A stretch of DNA of 64,000 bases from Pyropia yezoensis (Eukaryota; Rhodophyta; Bangiophyceae; Bangiales; Bangiaceae): positions 5,386,299-5,450,298 of the forward strand of contig CM020620.1 of assembly GCA_009829735.1 (NCBI GenBank). The letters run 5' to 3'. Positions 42,401-53,900 of the stretch are shown piece after piece; position 1 is the first letter of the stretch, and every line of letters begins with the position of its first letter. The translations under genes and the position numbers were made by a program. The notes below the pieces were generated by a model that ran no database searches, was not told the DNA's origin, and saw nothing but the letters and a program-made list of their open reading frames with translations.

Positions 42401-43384
42401 CGCCGTCGGCCGTCGTTGGACGGGGTGTGGGTGGGGGCGGCGGCAGCGGCTTCTCGCATGGGTCGTCGCCCGCGAGTCCTGCGCGCGGTTCGGCTCCTGC
42501 TGCCACGGTCGGCGGTCTCCCAAGCACACGGCCTGTGGGTGGTGGGTTTTCTTCGGGCGGTCGGGCCGCGGGCTCGTCTCGTGTAGGGATGTGCTTGCAG
42601 AGGCGCGACTCTCCCCCTGCTTTTTTCCTTCGCAGTCACACACGGAGGAAGAGAGGGGGGGGGGGGCCCACACCCTCCTCCTCGAACGGGGTGGAGGGGT
42701 GGTGTGTGGCTGTCGGAGAGCGTGCTCGCGAGAACGTGGGCAGCGGATAGTACTCGCCGATCTGGTGGGCGCCCGACCATATGCAGCATCACCGCCGCGC
42801 TGGCGCAACGTAGGCGCCGTCGTTGCTGGAGTTGACGACGGGCAGCTCCCGCCCGCCCGGGTGGTGTGGGTGTGTGGGGCTCCCTTGCCCCTCTTTTGCT
42901 CCTCTGGTGGCGGACCGCCGGCGCGTGTCGTCCGGGCCGCGGCCACGCCTCCCGCTAGCCAGTGAAACGGAGCGCGCGGTGCTGCCTCACAGGGAGGCCC
43001 CTCACGTGCGCGCGCGGGGTTGGGCGAGCAGCCGTTCGCCGGTAACGGCAAATGACATTAAGAGGTCGCGCAACGTAGAGCTCTCGCAGTTGAGCACCGT
43101 CGTTCGCCTCCAGTCGGCACTCACCGGGCTACCCGGTCGGCTTTTCGTGACGCCGGTATCACTCTGGCGCACCCTGCGGGAGCGCCCTGCTCCGTACCCC
43201 GTGCACCCGCGACCGCACGCCGCGGTCGCCCCGTTTATAGGCGGTGGCGTCGTCCGCCACCGTCGTTCCATCCCGTGTGCCCGTGCACCGATCGGTGCGG
43301 ACGTTCCCATCGTCGGTGGGCTCACGGCTCACGTCTCTGTCCTGGTTCACTAGTCGAGTGCGTGGTCTGGACGCGGTTGTCACC
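39412..43384. other. Gene-poor region with a G28 tract and GC-rich repeats
   Basis: A run of 28 G lies at 39631-39658, CGG/GGC tracts at 40370-40450 and 40650-40680, and a run of A at about 41141-41154. An AT-richer window at 39780-39990 and another at 41480-41680 contain short protein-like frames on both strands. One is a minus-strand frame beginning at 41655 with about 65 plausible residues. None can be tied to a family. A TATA-like TTTATAG at 43230-43236 lies about 150 bp before the antiporter ATG and may be its core promoter. Confidence 0.4.
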
Positions 43385-46376
43385 ATGAGCTTCTTTGCGA
43401 CGGCATGGGACATTGTGAGCGAGGAGATGGGGAGCGCCGCCATCAAGACGGTGATGCGGCAGGAGGCGCCAACACCTGCTCCTGAAGGCGAAGGCACGCC
43501 GCCGGCGGAAGGCGCCGCACCGGCGGAAGGCGCGCCGCCGGAGGGGGGCGACCCGAATGAAGGCGGCGGCGAGCACAAAGATGAAGAAGAGCACGAGATG
43601 GAGCCTATCACCTACTTCGGGGATCTCTTGCCTCTCTTCCTCTTCCTGCTGGCCGTGTGGACGGCTGGGCGGCTGGTCAAGGCCACTGGTGGGCCCGCGC
43701 TTGTCGGTGAGATCATTGCTGGTTGCCTGCTGGGCCCGCAGCTGGCAGACTACGCTCCCGAGCATCGGGGTATTGCGCTGGTAGGTGACATGGCACTTGC
43801 GTTGCTGATGGTCGAAGCTGGGCTGGACATTGACGTGTCGCTTCTGTCCCAGGTGGGACCTCGAGGTTTAGCCGTGGCCATGACGGGTACGGCCTTACCC
43901 CTTGGCCTAGGTTTTGGCTTTGGCATGGCGTTTGGCTTTTCGTGGCGCGCGGCCCTCGCTGCTGGGTGCGTGCTGCAGCCTACGTCGCTGGCAATTGTGC
44001 TCGGTGTGCTGAAGAGTGGCGGGTGTCTTAACACGCCGTCGGGGCAGGTCATTGTCGCTGCCGCGGCTATTGACGATGTCATCGCAGTCGTGCTGCTCTC
44101 CGAGCTGCGGGCGCTCGAAGATCTTCGAATCTTGGACTTGATCATCCCGGTGGTATCGGCTGTGCTCCTTTTGGTCATCGTCGGGTTCTTCGCGATTGCC
44201 ATCGTTCCGCCACTGCTGGGAAAGATCATTCTCCCGCGGCTGCCACCCCAGCACACGGAGAATGTGCTGCTGATGATCATTTTCCTGCTGGCCATTGGGC
44301 TCATGTCCATCGCTGACTCTGTGCGGTCATCCTATCTTCTTGGGGCCCTGATGGCGGGCCTTAGCTTCAGCACCGTCCACTCGGTTCATCACGTGTGGGA
44401 GGGCCAGGTCAAGCGCATTCTCAAGTGGCTGCTCAAGGTGTTCTTTGCATCGACCATTGGTTTCGAGATCCCCATCAAGGCGTTCTGGACACTCCCTATT
44501 CTTGGCAAGGCGGCGGTTTTCACTCTCTGCATCATTGCCAAGCTCCCTGTTGGTCTGTACGCAACCCCGTTGGTGCTTCCAAACTTCCTGATCGTTGGTA
44601 TTGCCATGGTACGTTTCTTCTCTCTCTGCTTGTCTATTTCGTGCCCCCTCCACCAGGCCACGTGCCCCCTCCACCTGGCCACTTGTGTGGTTTTATTTCG
44701 TTCGTTGACTGCTACGCAGTGCGTCCATCGGGGTTGATCTTTTTGTTGACATTTTTCTTGTCTGCGTGTTGCACGCTCTGTGTCTCTCGCCTTCCATTGT
44801 TTTGTCTCCTGGACACAGTGTGCTCGTGGAGAATTTGCCTTCATTCTTGCGTTGGAGGCCAAGACTCTCGGTCTCTTGACCGAGCCGCAGTATGCTTCGT
44901 TGGTGCTTCCTGTCTTGCTTGCTGCCGTTGCTGCGCCATTTGGACTGTCGGCCTCGATCAACTTCGCAAACCGCCAGGGTTTGGCCAACATCGATGAAGC
45001 GGAGGATGCGACAAGTGCACTGAACAAGGCACACAACATCTATTACCAGATGCATTTGCGGTGCAAGAACAGCTGGGGTCTCGTACAGGGCATCCTGCAC
45101 GAGGCGACTGCGCGAGACCTGGAGGTTATCGATGTCCGCATCACCACCGCAGGCAAGGATGCGGACGACGTGTTTTATGTATGTTTGGCTTACGGGTCTG
45201 TGCTGCCGCCATTGTGGTGGGCCGACGGGATTCTGAGGCACTGTCGGTGTGGCTTTGTGGTTGCTACTTTCGGATTGAGTGGTGATGAGCGCTTGTGGGC
45301 TGTGTGTCGCGACCTTCTGCTGCTCTTGGTGTCGTCCATTTCTTAAGCGGCGCGCTGACCACTCATGCTTATCTCTTGTCGTCGACCACTATGCATGTCT
45401 GTCATCTGCTTTTTGGTCATCCCTGTTGGATCCACAGTTCAAGGACGCCACACTCCGGGCACCTATTGAGGCCTCTGAGGATATGCCTGGTTCCGAGGAG
45501 GCTCTGCAGGCCGTGTCTGATCGCATTGACGAGCTGTACGAGGCCTTCTACGCTGTGGCCGCGTCGTCCTCTCGGGCTCAGACCGGTCGCCGCGCCACGA
45601 TCTTTGAGCGCGCAACCGCGCGGATGAGCAACGCCGTAGCTCCTGGCGGCAACCCTGGCGATGCGGCGCAGGCAAAGCTTGCACACGAGTCGGTCAAGCG
45701 CAAGGGTGGTGACGGTGACGGCGATGACGAAGGTGATGGCGATGGGGGGGCGGCTGTTGAGGACGACGGTACCGGCATCTATCTTTCGTTCGTGCGCTGG
45801 CTGCCAGGTCTCGTTACCGAGGACGACTTGGGTGACCTGGACGCTGAGGCTCTGGACGAGCGCGCCTTCCAGCAGATCACGCAGCAGATGGGCGACCGCA
45901 AGGAGTCTGTGGCGGGCGCACGCCCCGGGGAACCTCTCGGCCGTCCGAGCTTTGCTGAGTATGCCATGCGCCGCGGATCGAACGCGGGCGGCCGGCGGGG
46001 TTCCACGGTCACGGATGGTTTCCGGTCGTCGGTGGAGATGGGCGTGCAGGATCGCCAGTCTTTGGCCGGCCGGCGCCAGAGCAACGCACAAGTGTCATCC
46101 ATTGACCGCAGTCGCCGGTCGTCTGTGGCACAGCGGGTGGCCAACAGCTTTGGGGTGGACCCGCACCAGGCGCGTAACGAAGCGGACAAGAAGATCATGG
46201 AGGCGCTGGCGTACTCTGCGGCCGTCTCCGCGGCTGAGGCGGTGCTCAAGAATCCGCACCAAGGCTTCAGTCGCTTTGCGGTGGGCACGTATGAGCGGCG
46301 GGCGTCAGAGGTAGATGGCCGCAACGTGCGACAGGCTGCGCACCCCCGCGACTTCATGATGGGTATGGACATGTGA
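43385..46376 (+). CDS. CPA2-type cation/proton antiporter, three exons, 840 aa
   Basis: Coding exons are 43385-44608, 44819-45178 and 45438-46376. Residues 1-75 are an acidic Pro/Glu/Gly-rich cytosolic tail. Residues about 80-450 contain some 11-12 hydrophobic helices. Family hallmarks are LAAGCVLQPTSLAIVLGVLK and, near residue 228, the paired-aspartate AAAIDDVIAVVLLSEL, which carries the ion-binding DD of NapA/GerN/KefB-type exchangers. After intron 1 the ARGEFAFILA segment is also typical of CPA2. The transporter should exchange Na+ or K+ for H+ across the plasma or an organelle membrane. The C-terminal 370 residues are hydrophilic, with Ser/Arg-rich stretches (RRGSTVTDGFRSS, RSRRSSVAQR) that look like phosphorylation sites. 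No TrkA-N domain is visible. The start is the ATG in context CACCATGAG. Confidence 0.88.
44609..44818 (+). other. Intron 1 of the antiporter
   Basis: A 210-base phase-0 intron beginning GTACGT directly after an ATG codon and ending GACACAG. Splicing joins GIAM to CARGEFAF and continues the transmembrane core. Confidence 0.88.
45179..45437 (+). other. Intron 2 of the antiporter
   Basis: A 259-base phase-0 intron beginning GTATGT and ending TCCACAG. Splicing joins ADDVFY to FKDATLRAP. The intronic frame happens to stay open into the intron, so the boundary rests on the consensus sites and on the change in composition. Confidence 0.8.
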
Positions 46377-47084
46377 TAGTGTAGCCTTGCACTTACGTGT
46401 CGCGCTTATCACTGCTGTCCAGGGGGGGAGGGAGTTTGCGTGGTTGCGTTTGCTCGTCGTAGTAATCCTACTTTCCGACTTCACGCGTCTTGCGCAACGT
46501 CAGTAGCCAATGTGTGAGAGGCCTTGCTTTGTTGCCAAACACGTTTCAGGTTTTTGCATAGTGGCATGGCGTACGAGTTACCTGCAGGAGCAAAGTGGGC
46601 GAGTGGGATGGCGGGCCAACGCCCCCTCTTGCAGGAACCTTGCTCACCGGCAATGTCCTCGAGGGGGAGGGATACCTATAGTGGAGGAGCGTATGCTTAC
46701 CGCTACATGCTGATAGGGTGCGGTCCATCACGGCTGGTGACTGCCGCAGTGTGGACAGCGCTGACGAGAAGGGGAAAAGCAGAGGTGCCGAAGATGATGA
46801 AGGGACCTCGCGCACAAACTAAAGACAACAGCCCCCGACAGCGCCAGAGGCGTGAGCCACCAAGCCACCAAGCCCTGCGCTCTTACGCTCCCGCCACGAA
46901 CGCCATCGTAGTGGCACAGCGGCCGGTGGGCCTCCCAGCGTCTCGGGGCGTGCAGCACACGCGGATGAGGTGGACAACTGCCGTCACGCCTCCGCCCCCG
47001 CCCCCCGCACGTCGGTAGCAGCTATCTGGGCGTGGTTGGGTGCCTGGAATGGCCCTCGCGCCCCCCCTAAAAGGACTGGCAATC
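46377..47084. other. Region downstream of the antiporter, no supported gene
   Basis: This includes the antiporter 3' region and mixed-composition DNA. Short frames on both strands (up to 164 codons) have no recognisable domain. Confidence 0.4.
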
Positions 47085-47730
47085 CCGCCTCTCTTTCTTT
47101 AGCGGTCAAAGCACCGATAGGCGTGACGAGCCACGGCCTCCGCCGTCGACATCGCGGCGGCGGCCGCTGCCGCCGTCGACATTGCGGCGGCGGCCGCTGC
47201 CGCCGCCGCCGCGCCGCCGCCGTGGCGCCCACAGCGCGGTACATCTCTGGTTCCAGTCCCTCTGTTGGTAGGCGCGATGCGCCAACGCCGCCGCCTTCCC
47301 GCCTCTCTTTCTTTAGCGGTCAAAGCACCGATAGGCGTGACGAGCCACGGCCTCCGCCGTCGACATCGCGGCGGCGGCCGCTGCCGCCGTCGACATTGCG
47401 GCGGCGGCCGCTGCCGCCGCCGCCGCGCCGCCGCCGTCGCGCCCACAACGCGGTACATCTCTGGTTCCAGTCCCTCTGTTGGTAGGCGCGATGCGCCAAC
47501 GCCGCCGCCTTCCCGCCTCTCTTTCTTTAGCGGTCAAAGCACCCATAGGCGTGACGAGCCACGGCCTCCGCCGTCGACATCGCGGCAGCGGCCGCTGCCG
47601 CCGTCGACATTGCGGCGGCGGCCGCTGCCGCCGCCGCCGCGCCGCCGCCGTCGCGCCCACAGCGCGGTACATCTCTGGTTCCAGTCCCTCTGTTGGTAGG
47701 CGCGATGCGCCAACGCCGCCGCCTTCGTCG
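47085..47730. repeat. 213-bp tandem repeat, three copies
   Basis: The start word CCCGCCTCTCTTTCTTTAG lies at about 47085, 47298 and 47512. Each unit holds CGATAGGCGTGACGAGCC (CCATAGG in the third), two CCGTCGACAT-GCGGCGGCGGCCGCTGCCG blocks and CTCTGTTGGTAGGCGCGATG. Units are more than 95% identical by eye, so the array is young. Because 213 is a multiple of three, frames stay open through it on both strands; these are shadows. Confidence 0.9.
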
Positions 47731-48389
47731 CCGTCACCGCTGCTGCCGCGGCAGCGCACCAGATGAGGGAACAAACCACCCATGATGACACACACCCTGT
47801 CCCGTGATGAAGGGTGCGGCGACGCGCAGCGCAGCATTGCTTATCCCCTGTCAAGATGCAAGCCCGATTTTGGCCAGATCTCTTGCTTCATTGTGCAAAT
47901 TCTTGCTCTGCTCGAGCACGAAAATGAACGGCTCGAGCAGAACTTTGCTTTTCTGATCGAGGGGATGGGCTGAGGCCAAAGAATCTCCCTCAGGATGACC
48001 AACACGACGGCCGATGTCGGTGTTCGGTCAACCAATGAGAACAGCGGTGGCGCTGCTGTTTGCTGCACGGAGCGTTCCATTGGTCAGAACTCACGTTGTA
48101 GATGTCGAGCAAGGCGGAGAGATTTTTCCGTGCAGACCCTCGAAAGCTGTCGACGCGCAGGTTTTTGCTTATCCAGTGCGAGAGATTGCGCGATTTTTAA
48201 ACGCGTTCGTTTAAACATTGCTCCCAAGCGTAGCGATGGTCGGTCGCTTCTTTGCGCTTCACGAGAGTGCTCTCCTGCCCCGAGCGCTTCCGGTCATACC
48301 AAGGGAGGTGGCGACCACCAATTGCCCGAGCTGTTATGGGCAGAAAGCAAGAAACGGGGGTAAAAGCGGTGTCTATGATGCCTTGCGGG
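47731..48389. other. Moderate-GC segment with two inverted repeats
   Basis: An 11-bp perfect inverted repeat, TCTGCTCGAGC (47907-47917) and GCTCGAGCAGA (47931-47941), has a 13-base spacer. A nested pair at about 48030-48083 has outer ACCAATG / CATTGGT and inner AACAGCG / CGCTG-TGTT arms. Frames of 60-120 codons show no family. The left target duplication of the hAT-like element (CTTGCGGG) ends at 48389. Confidence 0.6.
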
Positions 48390-49644
48390 CAGGGTTGAGA
48401 GGCGATAATTATTGAGTCAAAATTATCGAGTAAATTATCAAAAAAGAATAACGTTCAGGAGAACCGGAACGATAATGATTATCAGACGTCCACGTGTTCC
48501 ACCACGTGTCGGCTCGGAGGCCCATCAGACCAGACCGGACCGCCTGATCACGCGGCAGTGCCGCAGCCTGTCGTCGTCTTCGGAACTGTGTACGTAGCCG
48601 CGATACAGTACGGCAGCGTGCCCAGCCAAGATCCAGACCCACACCACGAGGACAATAGGAGCTACGTACGCCGACTGAAGTCGATTCCATATAGCTAGAC
48701 TGATTGGCACCCCCCAACTTTGACCGCTCCTATCTTCCTTCTCGCTCACACCCAGACGACGTAGCTGGGCTCATTTTGTAGCTCATGTCATGGGCATTCG
48801 ACTGCATTGTCGCACGAGCTCACTGTACGAACGTAGCAGACAAAAATGCTCCACGCCGTGAATGTAGCTGTGGTTTTTCCGGCACTTTTTCGTCGTGTTT
48901 TCTCTGCAGCAACCAGGTACCGCTTTCTGGCGCAGTGGCGTGGACTCCGATTGTGTCTTCACATGCATGCGATGCCATCCTCCGTTTTGTAGCGTTCGTC
49001 AGGAGTGTGGTAGCTCGTACAGGGCGGTACGACCTTGGGCATGTTGCGCTTCTCCGCATAAATTGCTTCTAGTGTCAACAGCTTGAAAGCAAGGTAGACC
49101 CCCGTTCTTGCGCCAGATGCTCCCTCTGATATGGGGCTCCGCTGGAAGAGGTAGCAGAGGAGGCCAGATCGAGAGTCTCCCCCGAAAAATTTGGACGCAC
49201 GTGACGCCAGCACTACACCTCCGGGCCCACATGACAAGCTGTGTCGGAGAGGTCTACCGCAGGGCACTCTTGCGTCTGCCTGCGAAGTTGAGAGATGTGA
49301 GCTGCAGTCTGCCTTCTGCACGGGGCTTTTTCTCAGGCGTTTAGCTAAATGGAATCGACTTTAGGACTTCACATCCTCCCCGGCGTACTGTACACGGCGC
49401 GTGCGGCCGCCCCACGCGGCACGTTCTCCGCCGCCTGCGTACTACGGGGCCCAATTTAGGCTCTACGCCCTTTCCGAAAGCCGTGTCCGCAGCTCGTCAG
49501 GCGGCTCGTGTTGGGCACGACGTGGTTAATTCATTGCTGTCATCCTAACACGTGGCTCCTCGGCGATAACTATCAGAAACATTTTCAATAATTATCGCAT
49601 GTTTTTACTAACGATGGATGCTTTCGCAAAATATATCAACCCTG
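48390..49644. mobile_element. Non-autonomous hAT-like DNA transposon, 1255 bp
   Basis: The left end begins CAGGGTTGAGAGGCGATAAT, and the complement of the right end begins CAGGGTTGATATATTTTGCG, giving a 9-bp terminal inverted repeat CAGGGTTGA. Perfect 8-bp target duplications CTTGCGGG flank it (48382-48389 and 49645-49652). hAT elements make 8-bp duplications and often start CAGGG. Subterminal repeats of a GATAATTAT-type word are plentiful: GCGATAATTATTGA at 402-415 past 48000 is inverted at 49585-49598, with further ATTATCG and GATAACTATC copies near both ends, as expected for transposase binding sites. Internal frames are below about 120 codons and none resembles a transposase, so the copy depends on a transposase supplied elsewhere. 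Confidence 0.82.
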
Positions 49645-49652
49645 CTTGCGGG

Positions 49653-50068
49653 GGGGTCGACGCAGGTTTTATGCAGGTTTTTGTTCGAGAATTTCCCAAA
49701 AAAGCAGGAACATTTTGACAGGCGCTAAGCAGTGCTGCGCAGGGCGAAGGTCCGGGCCGAAGGGAATGTAGTGTGTAACTCCCTCGGCGCGGAATTTCTC
49801 ATGCGGGCGACGCCGACCCGGCGCAGTACTGTACACGGTTCAGTACAGTACCGTACACGAGCGGCGACGTCCCCGGTTCAGGTCTGCACGGCACAGTACT
49901 AGGTTGCTTCACGATAAAAAAATCCTGCAGGTTTTTTCCGCAGCATACGGACACCCGCGGGGCACAAGAACATGAGCAAACGAATATACGGTCGAGAGAA
50001 TTTCTCACAAGTGGTCGGATCTGGGTAGCCTCCTGAAAGCGCGAGAGGGGCCCCCCAACGCCCTCGGG
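49653..50068. other. AT-moderate segment with GTACTGTAC hairpin
   Basis: GTACTGTAC (49826-49834) and GTACAGTAC (49843-49851) form a 9-bp perfect inverted repeat with an 8-base spacer. The word GTACTGTACACGG also occurs at about 49386 inside the hAT-like element. No gene is supported. Confidence 0.5.
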
Positions 50069-50207
50069 GGGTGCGGAAGGCAGACAAGGGGGGGGGGGGT
50101 GCGGCTGGCAGACAAGGGGGGGGGGGTGCGGCAGGCAGACAAGGGGGGGGGGGTGCGGCAGGGCAGCAGCGCGGGGGGTTTTCCGCACCCCCCCCCCCGC
50201 GCTGCTG
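50069..50207. repeat. 28-bp G-rich tandem repeat ending in a hairpin
   Basis: Three to four units of GTGCGGCAGGCAGACAAGGG plus a G-run extend from about 50069 to 50160. They are followed by a perfect 15-bp inverted repeat: CAGCAGCGCGGGGGG (50164-50178) and CCCCCCGCGCTGCTG (50193-50207). Confidence 0.85.
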
Positions 50208-50686
50208 GGGGCGCATCGGAGGATCCTCCCCCTGCACCCCATCTACCTTTGACATTCCCCGTGCCCCCCTTCCACCTGCCCCATGCCCGCCCCCCCCCCC
50301 GGCCTTTCCCTCTGTCTCCCTCCCTCATTCCCCTCTGCCCCCCTCCCACCTTCCCCTCCCCCCCCCCCCACCGGCCGACGTGCAGGTGGGAGGGAGCGCG
50401 CCCAAGGGCAGGTGGGGGCGCCTCCCCTTCACCTTCCCCTTGCCCCGCCCTGGCCTTCCCTATTGCCCCCTTGCCGCCTTCCCCTCCACCCCCCGTCCTG
50501 CCGTCGCCCAATCCCATTCCCACCCGTGGACCTCATGCTATCAAGTGCAGCCATCACCGCCGCTGCACCTGCCCCTTGTTCTGTGTGCGTGTGTGTTGGT
50601 GGTCGTGACGACGGTGGGTTGGGAGGAAGAAGGTCTTGTCGTGCTTCTTTCTCTCCCCACTCTCTCCCGGCTCCCACCCACACGTC

Positions 50687-50695
50687 TATATATGG
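50687..50695. promoter_or_regulatory. TATA-like site in the putative copia 3' LTR
   Basis: CTATATATGG stands out in an otherwise GC-rich segment just downstream of copia pol. It reads as a TATA box on either strand. Its role as LTR promoter is inferred from position only. Confidence 0.35.
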
Positions 50696-50985
50696 GTGCT
50701 CCCGGTCCTCTCTCATCCTCCCACACACAAAGCGTCCCTCTCACGCGGAGCCGCCGTCAGTCGGTCCCCGCCTCCCCAAGCGGGCGCCCCACCGCGCCCG
50801 TCCATCCGTGTCCCTCTCCCACGTGGGGCCCCTGCCGCCACCGTATCCTCCGTACAGGTCGCCACGCGGGTGGCCGTCCCCTGCGCCCACTGCCGTCCTT
50901 GCCGTTGCTCCCGCCAGTGCACCGGCTGCGGTGGGTGCGTGGCCCCTGGCGCCCCCGCACCCCCTGGCGCCCGCTGCTTCCGTCG

Positions 50986-53900
50986 TCAACCGATGGGGTG
51001 CCAAGTGGTAGGGTCGCCCGAACCCAGTTGCGGCCACGTAGACGGCCGGGAGGCCAAATTCGGAGTCGCAGTGGGAAGGGGCGCGAATACTTTCGCACCC
51101 AGTCCCAACACTCCCACGCGGGCGTCCGCCTTGCTGGCACCCGGATGCGGGTCCCGGAGTCCCAGCCCGATAGAGCAGGCCCTTAGTCCCGCGGTGGCCA
51201 GCGGCTTGTTGAGGACGTCGGCCACCATCCCCGACGTCCCGATGAAGACGAGGGTAAGCTCTCCCCGAGCGATGCGGTCCCGCACGAAGTGGTACACGAC
51301 GTCGATGTGCTTGCTGCGCGCCGTGCCCCCAGCGCTCTGCGCCAGCCGGATCGCCCCCTGGTTGTCGCACATCAGCTGCGGCGGCCCGGGTGCTTGGTGC
51401 AGGTCATCCAGGAGCTTCCTCAGCCACAGCGCCTCGCGAGCCGCCGCGGCGGCGGCGATGTACTCAGCTTCCATTGTGGAGGTAGCGACAGTGGCCTGCA
51501 CCTTGCTGCGCCACCCCACTGCGGCCCCATTGTACATGAAGGCAAAGCCACTGGTGGAGCGACGGGTATCAAGGTCCCCCGCAAAGTCAGCGTCGGTAAA
51601 GCCTTGCAGCCCTGCCCCTCCTCCGTACGTCAGGCCTCGGTGAGCCGTTCCCTTGAGGTAGCGGAGCACCGTCGTCGCCGCACCCGCGTGCTCAACAGTG
51701 GGAGACGACGAGAAGCGCGCTAACTTCCCCACGGCGAAGGAAGTGTCCGGTCGAGCGCACGTAGCCACGTACAGCAGCCCGCCGAGGAGCTCCTGGTAGC
51801 TCTTGATGCCGCAGGCGTCCAGCGGCGCGCCCACTCCCCTTAGTGGCGCCCCGACAGACATAGGTAGAAGCACGCGGTAGGCGTCCTCCTGCCCGTGGCG
51901 TGCTACCAGGTCCTTCACGTATTGCTGCTGGCTCAGCGTCAGTGTCTTGACATCACGGTTGCGGGTGATGTGGAGCCCGAGGAAGTACGTTGGCTCGCCG
52001 ATGTCCCGGGACGCAAATGTCCCGAGGATATTCCGCTTCAGCTCCAGCGTCTCGTCCTCGTCGACCCCCACAACCAGAAGATCATCCACATAGACGAGCA
52101 CAGCGAGCCAGAGACGCTTGCCTCGCGCCTGCACGTACAGGCACGGGTCGGCCTCACTACGCACCAGCCCCATGCCCGAGAGTGCCTTGTGAAGCAGGTC
52201 GTACCAGGCGCGAGCCGCCTGCTTAAGGCCATAGAGGGCCTTGAGGAGGCGACAGACCTTGCTCGGGTCCCCGCGCTCGTACCCGCGCGGCTGCTCGACA
52301 TACAGCTCCTCCTCGACGGGCCCGTTCAAGAACGCCGTCTCCACGTCCAGTTGGTACATGGACATGTCCTCTTTGGCGACCAGCGCAAGCAGCATTCGCA
52401 GCGTCGTGTATCTGGCGACTGGCGCCCACGTGTCCGTGTAGTCCCGGCCAGCCATCTGCCAGTTGCCGCAGACCACGAAGCGCCCCTTGTGCTTCTCTAT
52501 CTCGCCGTCAGCCCCACGCTTCCTCTCGTTTAGCATCTGCGTCGGGAGGATCGCGGCGCCAGGGGGACGTGTGGCCAGCTCCCATGTCCCGTTCCGCCAC
52601 AGTGAGTCGACCTCCTTCATGTTTGCTCGGTGGAAGTCGGGCCAGTCAGGCTCCTTTTTGGCCCTCGCCATAGTCATCTTGTCAGGGTTGCCTGCGCCGT
52701 GCGCCGCAAGCGCCGTGCCGCTGCTTGGTCCCGACTCCTCCGGCGCGTCCTCCCCTCCGAGTCTCTGTGGGCGGTACCAGGTGCGAATAGGATATCTTGA
52801 GGTAGGGTTGGTCATGGGAGCTGTAGACCCGCTCGGCGTGGCTCCCACGGTTGCCGCAGCATCCTGCCCGTTTGTCAACAGTGGGCCGTCCTCGGCCGTG
52901 TTGCCTGTCGTTGAGCTGCCGGCGCCGCCAGGTGCTGCCTGGCCCGTGAGCAGCCGGGCCGCCGAAATGGCGTCGCTTAGCGTGCTCAAGTCGGACGCGC
53001 CTCCGGGGTTACCGACCGAGGCGTCGTCGTGCGCCACATCGTTGGCTGCCTCTGTGCCGACATCGGCGGCGGCGCCCGTTGTGGAGCGCACGTCATTCGG
53101 GACTACGACGGGAACGTTGTCAACCTCCACAAAGGTGGCAAGCTGGGTGGCCGCCTCTCCCTCGGCACGCTGCACGACGGTTGCCTCATTAAAGGTGACG
53201 TCACGACTAATCTCGATCGCCCCATCCACGGAGATGCGGTAGGCCTTGACATTTTCGGCGTAGCCCAGGAAGATGCCCCGGGTGCTCCGTTGGTCGAGCT
53301 TGCGGCGCTTCTCGCGCGGCACCATGAAGTAGGCGGGGCACCCAAACACACGCAGGTGGGACTCGTTGGGCTTGGTGCCATGGAACGCCTCGTACGGCGT
53401 GACGGCTGCCCCAGCCTGCGGCGTGCGGTTCAGCACGTAGTTTGCCGCCATCACTGCCTCCCCCCAGTACACCTTTTGCAGGCCGGCGTCGGCCAGCATC
53501 GCGACGACGCGCTCCATCAGCGTGCGGTTGTACCTCTCAGCCACCCCGTTTTGCTGAGGCGTGTAGGGCGTCGTCAACTGGTGTTGGATGCCCTTGCCAC
53601 GCATCCATCCTTCGAAGGCGTTTGATAGGTACTCCCCCCCGTTGTCGCTGCGGATGGCCTTGACCTTGTTGCCGCTCCGCGTCTCCCACTCCTGTAGCAC
53701 GTCTTTAAGCGCGTCCGCCGCATCGGACTTGCGCACAATCGGGACAGCCGCCTTCCAACCGGTGTGGTCATCCAGGATGGTGACGAAGTAGCGTGCGCCA
53801 CCGATGGAGGCGACGGGCATCGGCCCGCACACGTCCGTGTGTACCAGCTCCAGTGCCAGCGTAGTGGCTGTTTTCGAGGGCGGAAACGGCGGCCTGGTCT

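Noticed and set aside
43244..43384. Upstream extension of the antiporter from 43244
   Set aside because: The extra 47 residues are Ser/Arg/Val-rich with no targeting character, and the ATG at 43385 has a better start context.
48959..49321. 120-codon minus-strand frame inside the hAT-like element as a transposase
   Set aside because: No hAT dimerisation or DDE-type motif is visible and it is far too short.
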